A stretch of DNA of 10,279 nucleotides from an uncultured Collinsella sp. Lineage in GTDB: Bacteria > Actinomycetota > Coriobacteriia > Coriobacteriales > Coriobacteriaceae. The position numbers and the translations under genes were made by a program. This document shows, in pieces, positions 1 to 7,700 of the stretch. The notes beneath the pieces were generated by a model. The model did no database searches and was not told where the DNA came from. It saw only the letters and a list, made by a program, of their open reading frames with translations. The number at the start of each line of letters is the position of its first letter. Within the stretch, counting starts at the first letter, position 1. The stretch spans positions 1-10,279 of the forward strand of contig URZB01000038.1 of assembly GCA_900552295.1 (NCBI GenBank). Direction: 5' to 3'.

Positions 1-49
1 ACGAGATGTAGCTCCGTCTCGTGGGCTCGGAGATGTGTATAAGAGACAG
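1..49 (+). other. Illumina Nextera P7-side adapter (sequencing artefact)
   Basis: Bases 1-7 match the last seven bases of the Illumina P7 primer, and 8-15 (GTAGCTCC) occupy the i7 index slot. Bases 16-30 (GTCTCGTGGGCTCGG) are the Nextera Read 2 primer part, and 31-49 (AGATGTGTATAAGAGACAG) are the Tn5 transposon mosaic end. The order and junctions are exactly those of a Nextera library end, so this is untrimmed adapter fused to the contig, not genome. Genomic sequence begins at base 50. The dipeptidase frame happens to stay open through the adapter, so an automatic caller would add false residues to that protein. Confidence 0.97.
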
Positions 50-978
50 ACCTCGGCGTCGTCGGCAATCTCGACGGTGCAGGTAAAGCCGGGGTCGAAG
101 ACCTCGAGCTCGGCAGTGACGTCGGCGATGATGCCCTTTGCGATCTGGGCCGCGGCCTCGGCGGCAGCGTGATCGGCATAGACCAGAACGGCCTTGCACT
201 CACGGTTGATGGCATTGTCCTTGGTACCGCCGTTGAAGCTGACGATGGCGGGCTCACCGGCGACCATCAGGCGGTCGATGATGCGGGCCATGATGAGGTT
301 TCCGTTGCCGCGCTCCAGGTTGATATCACTGCCGGAGTGGCCGCCCAACAGACCGGAAATGTCGAGCGTGAGGGTGCTACCGGTCTTGTGCTCGCGCACG
401 ATGGGGCAGGTGTAGGTAACGACGACGCCGCCGGCGCAGCTGACGGTGGCAACGCCCTCCTCCTCGGAGTCGAGGTTGATCATGGTGCGGGCGCTGATCT
501 GGGACTTGTCGAGCGTCTCGGCGCCAACCAGGCCGGTCTCCTCGTCGGTGGTGAACACGCACTCGAGGGCCGGATGGGTAATCGAATCGTCGTTGAGCAC
601 GGTAAGCATAAGCGCGACGGCAATACCGTTGTCGGCGCCCAGAGTGGTGCCGTTAGCGGTGAGGACGCCGTCCTTGACGACCAGGTCGATACCATCGGTC
701 GTAAAGTCGTGCTCAACGGAGCCCAACTTGTCGCACACCATATCGATGTGGCCCTGCAGCATCACGGTCGGGGCATTCTCGGCACCGGCAGATGCGGGCT
801 TGCGAATGATGACGTTGTAGACCTCGTCCTGGTACACATCGAGACCGCGCTCCTTGGCAAACGCAACCAGGAAATCGCTGATGCCCTTCTCGTTGCCAGA
901 CCCACGGGGGATCGCGCTGACCTCCTCAAAGAAATGGAACAGCTGGGCGGGCTCGTAGCCGGTAATCTTGTAGTCCAT
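50..978 (-). CDS. pepD: Cytosolic M20-family dipeptidase (PepD-like), 3' part missing
   Basis: Probable cytosol non-specific (aminoacyl-histidine type) dipeptidase, a di-zinc M20/M28-superfamily enzyme that cleaves dipeptides in the cytoplasm during peptide use. The visible 309 residues begin MDYKITGYEP and include the family's metal and catalytic motifs in order: GHIDMV (H77, D79), GADNGI (D116), DEETGL (E146, E147) and NLDSEEE (D170). A lid-domain start GGHSGSD (H214) follows, then the NxxNAINR-type stretch near residue 250. Family members are about 480 residues, so roughly 170 C-terminal residues are absent. The loss is caused by the contig end at base 50, where adapter begins, not by a mutation. 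The ATG at 978 is preceded by a strong AAGGAGG ribosome binding site with normal spacing. A separate promoter and the clpC terminator upstream suggest it is transcribed on its own. PepT is less likely because the motif spacing fits PepD. Confidence 0.9.
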
Positions 979-1022
979 GGTGCCTCCTTGGCGCAACTGG
1001 TTAGACAGTAAGACATGCGACT

Positions 1023-1051
1023 TGTATATTCCCAGACTTTGCGTGCATAAA
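1023..1051 (-). promoter_or_regulatory. Candidate promoter for the pepD-like gene
   Basis: On the minus strand a TTTATG hexamer (1051-1046) is followed after 17 bases by TATACA (1028-1023). The start codon lies 44 bases further on. Position and spacing fit a housekeeping promoter, but both hexamers are weak matches to consensus, so this is a prediction only. Confidence 0.3.
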
Positions 1052-1135
1052 CCAGTCGAAAACGCCGAGCGCCCTCGCATCATCGGCTAACGGTGGACCG
1101 TATAGCGTAACGGTCACAGCTACCGCAGCTCTACA

Positions 1136-1167
1136 AATCGAGGCGCCCTTTTCGGAGCGCCTCGATT
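1136..1167 (-). terminator. Terminator hairpin after clpC
   Basis: A perfect 11-bp inverted repeat (AATCGAGGCGC / GCGCCTCGATT) flanks a 10-base loop, 25 bases beyond the clpC stop codon. On the minus strand the stem ends ATT followed by TGTAG, so the U-tract is short (three Ts). The stem is GC-rich and well placed between clpC and the next gene. It ends clpC transcription with fair likelihood. The opposite strand has a similar AT-edged stem, but no gene there needs it. Confidence 0.75.
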
Positions 1168-1192
1168 GCGCGTATCAAATTGTCGCCACGCC

Positions 1193-3835
1193 CTACAGCG
1201 CGCCGGAACCGGCTTGCATCATGCCGCCGGGGCCCGAGGTCACGCCGCCGCTCACGGGCGCGGCGTTGCCGGTGTGCGGTGCCGCCGGGGCGGTATCGCC
1301 ACCGAGCGTGCCCGCCGGACGCGGTGCCGGGATCTCGCCCGTGCCGTGGCTAAAGACAAACTTGCCATCGGCCACGTCGCACAGGACGGTATCGCCCTCG
1401 CCCCACTCGCCGGCCAGGAGCTCCTCGGAAAGCGGGTCCTCGATGAGCTTTTGAATAGCACGGCGCAGCGGACGCGCACCGTTGGTGAGGTCGGTGCCCT
1501 CGGCCACGATCTTGTCATAGGCCGCATCGGTGAGCTTGATGTTCATGCCGTTTGCGATCAGGCGCTGGCGCAGGTCGTCCACCAGCAGGTGCGCGATCTT
1601 GGTCAGGTTCTCGCCCGAGAGCTTCTGGAACACCACAATATCGTCGATACGGTTGAGCAGCTCAGGGCGGAACAGGCGCTTGAGCTCGCCCATCGCACGA
1701 CCCTTGATCTCGCTCGACGTGAGACCCTGCTCACCGGTGGTACCAAAACCGACGCTCGCATCCTGCGCGATCTCGCGGGCGCCCACGTTGGACGTCATGA
1801 TGATCACGGTATTGCGGAAGTCGACCGTCTTGCCCTGGCTATCAGTCAGGCGACCCTCCTCCAGCACCTGCAACAAAATGTTGAAGATGTCGGGGTGCGC
1901 CTTCTCGATCTCGTCGAACAGCACGACCGAGTACGGGTGACGACGAACGGCCTTGGTAAGCTGACCGCCCTCGTCGTGGCCCACGTAACCCGGAGGGCTA
2001 CCGATAAGCTTGGAGACCTCGAACTCGCTGCCGAACTCCGACATGTCGAAGCTGATGAGCGCGTCCTTACTGCCAAAGAGGTACTCGGCGAGCGTCTTGG
2101 CGAGCTCGGTCTTGCCTGTGCCGGTGGGACCCAGGAAGATAAAGCTGCCACCGGGACGACGCGGATCCTTGAGCGGCGAGCGGCTGCGGCGCACGGCCTT
2201 GGCAACGGCCTCGACGGCCTCGTCCTGACCGATGATGCGCGTCTTGAGCACGCTTTCGGTCTGCAGCAGGCGGCGGCTCTCGCTCTCGGTGAGCGAGGAA
2301 ACCGGCACGCCAGAGGTCACGGACACGATGTCGGCAATCTGACTCACGTCGATGGTGAGCGGGCTGGCGTCGAGCTCGGCGGTCCAGGCGGCCTTAGCCT
2401 CGGCAAGCTCAATCTCGGCGGCCTTCTGCTGCTCGGTGATCTCGGCGGCCTTGTTCATGTCGTCGCTCTCGGTGGCCTCCTGCGCGGCGGCCTTAAGCTC
2501 CTCTATGCGATGCTCGGCCTCACGCACCGGCTCGGGCGCGCGATTCGCGGCGATGCGAGCGCGGGCACCGGCCTCGTCGATAAGGTCGATGGCCTTATCG
2601 GGCAGGAAGCGATCCTGGATGTAGCGGTTGGAAAGGTTCGCGGCGGCCTCGATAGCACCCTGCGTATAGCGCACATGGTGGTGCTCCTCGTAGCGCGGCT
2701 TGAGCGCGGTCAGGATCTTGACCGTGTCCTCGACGCTCGGCTCCTCGACATCGATGGTCTGGAAGCGACGCTCGAAGGCCGGGTCCTTGGTGAGGTACTT
2801 GCGGAACTCCTCGGCCGTGGTGGCGCCAATAATCTGAAAGGCACCGCGCGCAAGTACGGGCTTGAGCATGGAGCTCGCGTCGATGGAGCCCTCGGCAGAA
2901 CCGGCACCGATGATGGTATGCATCTCGTCAATAAACAGGATAACGTCGTCAGCTTCGGTGGCCTCCTGGATCACGTTCTTGAGGCGCTCCTCGAACTCAC
3001 CGCGATACTTGGCGCCCGCAACGAGACCCGGCAGGTCGAGCGTCCAGATATTCTGGTTCATGAGGTTCTCGGGCACGTTGCCAGCTGCAATCTGCTGAGC
3101 CAGACCCTCGACGATGGCCGTCTTGCCCACGCCGGGGTCGCCCAAGATAAGCGGATTGTTCTTGGTGCGACGCGAAAGGATCTCCATCATACGCTGGACT
3201 TCCTTTTCGCGACCAATTACAGGGTCGAGCTCGCCGTCGCGCGCCTTCTGCGTAAGGTTGGTGGCGAACTGCTTGAGCGTGTCGGTGCCGCTCCCCTTTT
3301 GCTGCGACGCGTCCGAGCCGCTAAAGAACGGCAGGCCCGCACCGGGACGCCCGGCACCGGCGCCGGCGAGCGGACGCTTCTTATCCTGGTCCTTGGCAGT
3401 GAGTTTCTCGATAGCCTTTTTGATGGAGGCGGACGACACACCCAGACGCATGAGGATGTCCATGGCCATGCCGTTGCCCTCTTCGACGATGCCGATCAGC
3501 AAGTGCTCGGTCGACACGTAGGTCTGGTTGTTCTCACGTGCCACGCGGAAGGAGCGCTCCATCACGCTAATGACGAGCGGCGTAAAGGCAAGCTTGGCAG
3601 CCTCGGTCTCCTCGCTGGGCTCGGGAACCGTGGTCTGGACCTCCTTGAGGGTGTCCATGATGTCGTCGTAGGAGATATCAAGCGAGCGCAGCGCCTCGGC
3701 AGCGATGCCCTCGTCCTCCTTGGCGAGTGCGAGCAGCAGGTGCTCGGTGCCCACCTTATTTGAGTGCAGATCGAGCGCCTCCTGTTTGGCCATCGACATG
3801 ACCTTGCGCGCTCGATCGGTAAATCTATCTAACAT
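1193..3835 (-). CDS. clpC: ATP-dependent Clp protease ATP-binding subunit ClpC
   Basis: Class I Clp/Hsp100 AAA+ unfoldase (880 residues) that feeds proteins into the ClpP peptidase for general and stress proteolysis in the cytoplasm. Domains in order: double Clp N repeat (1-145), a Gly/Ala/Pro-rich linker (155-183), and NBD1 with Walker A GDPGVGKT (232-239), pore loop KYRGEF (276-281) and Walker B VILFIDE (298-304). A coiled-coil middle domain (about 437-490) comes next, then NBD2 with Walker A GPTGTGKT (569-576), GYVG pore loop (616-619) and Walker B VVLFDE (637-642). A VGF tripeptide (695-697) sits where ClpC proteins dock on ClpP. The last ~50 residues (831-880) are a low-complexity Gly/Pro/Ala tail. 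The start at 3835 is chosen because it gives the conserved MLDRFTDRA opening and has AAGGA seven bases upstream; an upstream in-frame TTG at 3868 would add 11 atypical residues. No ctsR, mcsA or mcsB lies beside it, unlike Firmicutes operons. Confidence 0.97.
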   Translation of the reverse strand: MLDRFTDRARKVMSMAKQEALDLHSNKVGTEHLLLALAKEDEGIAAEALRSLDISYDDIMDTLKEVQTTVPEPSEETEAAKLAFTPLVISVMERSFRVARENNQTYVSTEHLLIGIVEEGNGMAMDILMRLGVSSASIKKAIEKLTAKDQDKKRPLAGAGAGRPGAGLPFFSGSDASQQKGSGTDTLKQFATNLTQKARDGELDPVIGREKEVQRMMEILSRRTKNNPLILGDPGVGKTAIVEGLAQQIAAGNVPENLMNQNIWTLDLPGLVAGAKYRGEFEERLKNVIQEATEADDVILFIDEMHTIIGAGSAEGSIDASSMLKPVLARGAFQIIGATTAEEFRKYLTKDPAFERRFQTIDVEEPSVEDTVKILTALKPRYEEHHHVRYTQGAIEAAANLSNRYIQDRFLPDKAIDLIDEAGARARIAANRAPEPVREAEHRIEELKAAAQEATESDDMNKAAEITEQQKAAEIELAEAKAAWTAELDASPLTIDVSQIADIVSVTSGVPVSSLTESESRRLLQTESVLKTRIIGQDEAVEAVAKAVRRSRSPLKDPRRPGGSFIFLGPTGTGKTELAKTLAEYLFGSKDALISFDMSEFGSEFEVSKLIGSPPGYVGHDEGGQLTKAVRRHPYSVVLFDEIEKAHPDIFNILLQVLEEGRLTDSQGKTVDFRNTVIIMTSNVGAREIAQDASVGFGTTGEQGLTSSEIKGRAMGELKRLFRPELLNRIDDIVVFQKLSGENLTKIAHLLVDDLRQRLIANGMNIKLTDAAYDKIVAEGTDLTNGARPLRRAIQKLIEDPLSEELLAGEWGEGDTVLCDVADGKFVFSHGTGEIPAPRPAGTLGGDTAPAAPHTGNAAPVSGGVTSGPGGMMQAGSGAL

Positions 3836-3866
3836 GCTCGTTTCCTTACATGAGTTCATCGAAATC

Positions 3867-3894
3867 AAAACGCCCGCCCGTCGGCGGCGCTTTT
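3867..3894 (-). promoter_or_regulatory. GC-rich hairpin with T-run in the clpC leader
   Basis: On the minus strand AAAAGCGCCGCC, a GACG loop, then GGCGGGCGTTTT can fold into seven GC pairs with one bulged G, extended by a G-U and A-U pairs and ending in TTTT. It looks like an intrinsic terminator but its 3' edge is only 31 bases before the clpC start codon. That leaves no room for a promoter between the two. It could attenuate clpC, stop leftover tetR read-through, or be a leader structure. Which of these holds cannot be read from the sequence. Confidence 0.45.
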
Positions 3895-3917
3895 GTCTCT
3901 TTACCCACAGGTTGTCT

Positions 3918-3946
3918 ATGTTAACAGCTGGAGGAATATCTATAAA
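3918..3946 (-). promoter_or_regulatory. Candidate extended -10 promoter for clpC
   Basis: On the minus strand TTTATA (3946-3941), a 17-base spacer and TAACAT (3923-3918), with TG one base before the -10, make an extended -10 promoter. The predicted transcript would start near 3911 and carry a leader of about 75 bases containing the GC-rich hairpin at 3894-3867. The -10 overlaps an 8-bp palindrome, TGTTAACA (3919-3926). I saw no CIRCE, HAIR or CtsR box. Confidence 0.35.
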
Positions 3947-3974
3947 CCCGGCTCACATGAATGCAGGTTATGAC

Positions 3975-4002
3975 CGCATCGCGGGACTCACCGCGCGATG
4001 CG
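3975..4002 (-). terminator. Hairpin downstream of tetR, terminator-like but without U-run
   Basis: A perfect 9-bp inverted repeat (CGCATCGCG / CGCGATGCG) flanks a 10-base loop, beginning 25 bases past the tetR stop. No T-tract follows on the minus strand, so intrinsic termination is doubtful. It may stabilise the 3' end of the activase-tetR message or be part of a repeated element, since one arm recurs inside the tetR 3' end. Confidence 0.35.
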
Positions 4003-4078
4003 CGACAGGCGCCCCGCAAGAGAAACCCTAGGCGTCTTTCACCACGTCGGGACTCGTCGCACGCGATGCGCGATAGGC
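3982..4078. repeat. Imperfect ~30-bp direct repeat spanning the tetR 3' end
   Basis: Copy A (3982-4010) and copy B (4048-4078) agree at 26 of 29 aligned bases with a two-base gap. Both start CGGGACTC and share GCGATGCGCGA. Copy B lies inside the last codons of tetR (encoding YRASRATSPD), and copy A lies beyond the stop, where another frame would encode CRASRGESRD. The sequence between and beyond the copies is not repeated, so this is a short duplication or a recurrent element rather than a tandem array. Confidence 0.6.
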
Positions 4079-4717
4079 ATCGGCCTCCTTGGAGACGCGT
4101 TCGAGCAGCTCGGATGTATCGACGCCCTCGACTTGCGCGACCGTTTCCACCGTCTGCATGGCGACCACCCTCAGGTACGCGCACGCGCTGTCCCCCAGCT
4201 GCTCGAGGTCTATCTCCTCGCCGCCCTCCCGGGCAAAGCCGACCGCCATCACAAAGCCCATGATGCCCGAGACCAGAAAGCCCACCGCAAAGCTCGAATC
4301 TGCCTTGAGCTCTTCTCCGTCGGGGTGGACGATCTCTCTCACGCGGTCGATGATGATCGTATGGATGCCCTGCACGACCTGCTCGGCGGCACCCGCCCTC
4401 ATGGTGATGACGATGCGCCGCAGCAGACAGCGGACGTCGCGCCGGTCGAACGCCGAAAGGTCGCCCTCGCTCGAAAAATGCCAGAGGGCATCGGTGATGA
4501 GCTCGTTATCCTGCAGCAGCTGGGCTATGGCGATGGCGACGAGTTCATCGAAATCGTGAAAATAGTAGTAAAACGTTCCGCGATTGCACTGGGCGGCGCG
4601 GGTCACCTCGCCAACCGACAGCTCGAAGATGCTGTTGTTCTCGATGAGCTCCCAAAACGCCTCGATGATACGGGTGCGTGCATCGGGCGCATCGGCGTCC
4701 TTACGCGGTCTCGCCAT
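4028..4717 (-). CDS. TetR/AcrR-family transcriptional regulator
   Basis: A 229-residue one-component repressor-type protein. The N-terminal TetR DNA-binding domain is clear: a basic start MARPRKD, helix 1 around residues 15-28, and the helix-turn-helix around 34-53 ending in the family signature RGTFYYYF (46-53), then HDFDELV. The remaining ~165 residues form an all-helical ligand-binding and dimerisation region with no recognisable ligand class. A hydrophobic stretch near 145-162 (FAVGFLVSGIMGFVMAVG) is probably a buried dimer helix, not a membrane segment. The ATG at 4717 lies inside the end of the preceding activase gene (17-base overlap), so the two are cotranscribed and probably translationally coupled. 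A GTG at 4726 is an alternative start adding three residues; GGTGAGG precedes the ATG. A 21-bp palindrome upstream of the operon is its likely binding site, implying autoregulation. Confidence 0.93.
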   Translation of the reverse strand: MARPRKDADAPDARTRIIEAFWELIENNSIFELSVGEVTRAAQCNRGTFYYYFHDFDELVAIAIAQLLQDNELITDALWHFSSEGDLSAFDRRDVRCLLRRIVITMRAGAAEQVVQGIHTIIIDRVREIVHPDGEELKADSSFAVGFLVSGIMGFVMAVGFAREGGEEIDLEQLGDSACAYLRVVAMQTVETVAQVEGVDTSELLERVSKEADAYRASRATSPDVVKDA

Positions 4718-7700
4718 GCGCCTCACCGCACCCCTGCGCCTTGGCGTTCATGATGAGCATCTGAAGACGGTTCTCCACGTTGGCGAAGCTCACGTCGGGA
4801 TCGTAGTCGAGCGGCAGGAACTGCGCCGTGGGATACTGCTCCTTGAGCGCATGGATGAGCCCGCGCCCCACGACATGGTTGGGCAGACACCCGAACGGCT
4901 GCAGGATCACGAAGTTGCGGCAGCCGCGCTTGGCGTGCTCGAGGATCTCCGCCGGAATCAGCACGCCCTCGCCCGCATCGAACGTATGGTGCAGGATCTT
5001 ATCGCTCGCGCGCACGAGCTCGGGCATGCGCGTCGGCGGCTCGTAGAGCGGGCTCGCCGCGCCCAGGCGGTCGCAACGGTCGTGCGCGAGCTCGAACAGG
5101 TTGTCCGCCGTGGCGTACCAGGCCTTTTCGGGCAGCGACAGGTCGACGTGGAACTCGCGCGACTGCGCATGCTTGTAGAAATAGGTCTTGCGGATCACGT
5201 CGGTCATGCGCGCCTCGATGACCTCGAGCCCGTTGTCCTCGAGGTAGCGCTCGATCTCGTGGTTGGCGCCGAGATGGAAATTGAGCAGGTACTCGCCCAC
5301 GATGAGAACGGTCGGATGCGGGTTCGAGCGGTCGTACGGAACGGCGTCCATGATCGCAAGCGCGCGTTTGAAGCCCGTCGCCTGGCCTCTCAGCCCGGAG
5401 CGCTCCATGCCCTCGATAACCTCATCGAGCGCGCGGTCGAACGCAGCGTCCGCCGCGCCCTTCTCGAGCTCGTAGGGACGGATGCGCCTAAGCATGGCCT
5501 CGAGGGCATCGATCATGGGAAGACCGTAGGCGATCTGGATGCTCGGGCCAAGGCCGAGCTTGAAGCCCGGATGCGCATTGTGGGCATCGACGTCGTCGTT
5601 GGTGAGCACCGGGACATAGTCGTATCCCGCGTCGTCGAGCGCGCGGCGCAGCAGGGGCATGTAGTGCGTCAGGCGGCAGTCGCCGATATACTTGCCAGTC
5701 ACCACGGCGACGTCGTGCGGGTCGTACTTACCGCTCTCGAGTGCCGCGAGCGCCTCGCCGATCACGATTTGCGCGGGGAAGCAGATGTCGTTGTGCACAT
5801 AGCGTTTGCCCAGGCGGATGGCATCCTCGCGCCCGATATCAAGGGCCTCGGCGCGCACGCCCTGATTGCGCATCGCCGCGGTCATGAGCCTGCAGAACGC
5901 ATGGGAGGTGTTGGGGACCAGCGCGATCTTGTCGTGCCGGTCGCGCTTGGTGTACTTGACCTTATACGGGTCGTCGAGCGGATGGACCGCGTGCACCCGG
6001 GCGCCCTCGGCACGCTCCTCCGCGCGACGACGGTTGACCGACTCGATAAACGAACGCACGCGAATGCCCATGGGACCGGCGACGTCGCTCTCATCGAGCT
6101 TGATCATCATCGGAACCTTGGAGCCCATCTCGCCCATCATGCGCGCGATCTCGTCGGTGAGATACGCATCGTGGCCGCAGCCGAAGCTGCCCATCTGCAC
6201 GAGCTCGAGCTCGGGCGTCGATGCGACGATGACCGCGCACGACAGCATGCGCGCATGGTAGTTGTTCACGATGTCGATGCGGCTGTTGGAAAGATCGACG
6301 TTGCAGACCCCCGGCACCGCATCGGGCGTCAGCACGGGGATGCCGCGCTCAGAGAAGAGCTTGGGCAGCCCGTGGTTGACCAGCGGGTCGTTGTGGTACG
6401 GGCGCGAAGCGATCACCACCGCGTAGCCGCCGTCCTCGTGCACGTTCTCGAGCACCTGCCTGCCGCGCAGCTGCAGCTGGTTCTCAAACGTCTCCTGCGC
6501 GCGGTCCGCCTGCTCGGTCGCCTTGGCAACCAGGTCGGCATCGATATCGAAGGTCTCCTTGCACCACGCCTTGAGCTGGCGGTTTCGGTCGCCCTCGTCG
6601 TACCAGTGGAACAGCGGCGTATCGAACGGAACGCCGAAACGCTCCTCCGGGTTATCGGAATTGCGCATCACGTAGGGGTATCCCTTTACGACGGCGCACA
6701 TCCACTCGCTGGTAGAGGCGGTGTTTTCGGTGGGCACCGTCGTGATGATGGGCATGAAGATGCGGTCGACGCCGGCGTCGACGAGATTGCGGATGTGCCC
6801 GTGGACGAGCTTGGCCGGGAAGCACACGGTGTCGGATGTGACGTGCGCCAGACCGCGCTCGTACATCGCCTTGGTGCTGCGTCCCGAGACGCGCACCTTA
6901 AAGCCGAGCGTGCTGAAGAACGTCGACCAGAACGGCATGGTGTCCCAGAACTCGAGCACACGGGGAATGCCGATCGTGACATCGCGCCCCCCGCTGACGG
7001 GAACCGTGGGGTACGACTCGAACAGCAGCTTCTCGCGGTCGACAAAGAGATTGGGGGCAGCCGCGGTCCGGTCGCGCCCCGTGCCGGGTGCCTGTGCCTC
7101 GCAAGCACCCTGCGGACGCAGCTCCTCCGCCGCGGGAACCTCGCGCACGAGCTCATCCCATGAGATGGCGCCGCCGCGCGGGCAGCGATTGCCCGTGACG
7201 TAAAGCGAGCCGTCGCCAAATGCCACGACCGCGCGCTGGCAGCGGTTGTTGCACCGACGGCAGGTAACGCCGCCGAACTCGCGATGCTCGAAGCGCTCCA
7301 CGGCATCGAGCCCGATAAACGACGTGCCGGCGTCGCCCTTGCGGCATTCCTCGCGCGCGAGCAGGGCGATACCGATAGCGCCCATCAGCCCCGGGTGGGG
7401 CGCACGCGTGACGGGTTTGCCCAGATACTGCTCGAATGCGCGCAGCACCGCGTCGTTTCGGAACGTGCCGCCCTGGACGACGACTTTGTCGCCCAGACGG
7501 TTGAGATTTGAAACGCGAATGACCTTGGTGAACACGTTCTCGATAATCGAACGGCAGAGACCGGCCATGATGTCGCCCGGACCCTTACCGCGCCGCTGCT
7601 CGGAAACGACGCTGCTGTTCATGAACACCGTGCAGCGGCTGCCGAGAACGGCGGGGGCTTTGGACGAAAATGCCTCGGTCGCGATATCCTCAACGGCTAT

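Noticed and set aside
1166..3763. An 865-codon plus-strand open frame opposite clpC
   Set aside because: The minus-strand ClpC is unmistakable over this span. The plus-strand frame mirrors its codon bias and shows no domain.
3836..4027. Known heat-shock operators (CIRCE, HAIR, CtsR box, ClgR box) upstream of clpC
   Set aside because: No match to the first three was seen. One CGC-N5-GCG occurrence near 3993-4003 fails the flanking ClgR pattern and lies in a CG-rich hairpin where it is likely by chance.
3998..4753. A 251-codon plus-strand open frame opposite tetR
   Set aside because: It is antisense to a clear TetR helix-turn-helix gene and has no recognisable domain or ribosome binding site.
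4584..7163. An 859-codon plus-strand open frame opposite the activase gene
   Set aside because: Its translation is a low-information Arg/His/Ala/Val-rich string with no motifs. It is the expected antisense shadow of a GC-rich gene whose minus-strand product has clear conserved motifs throughout.
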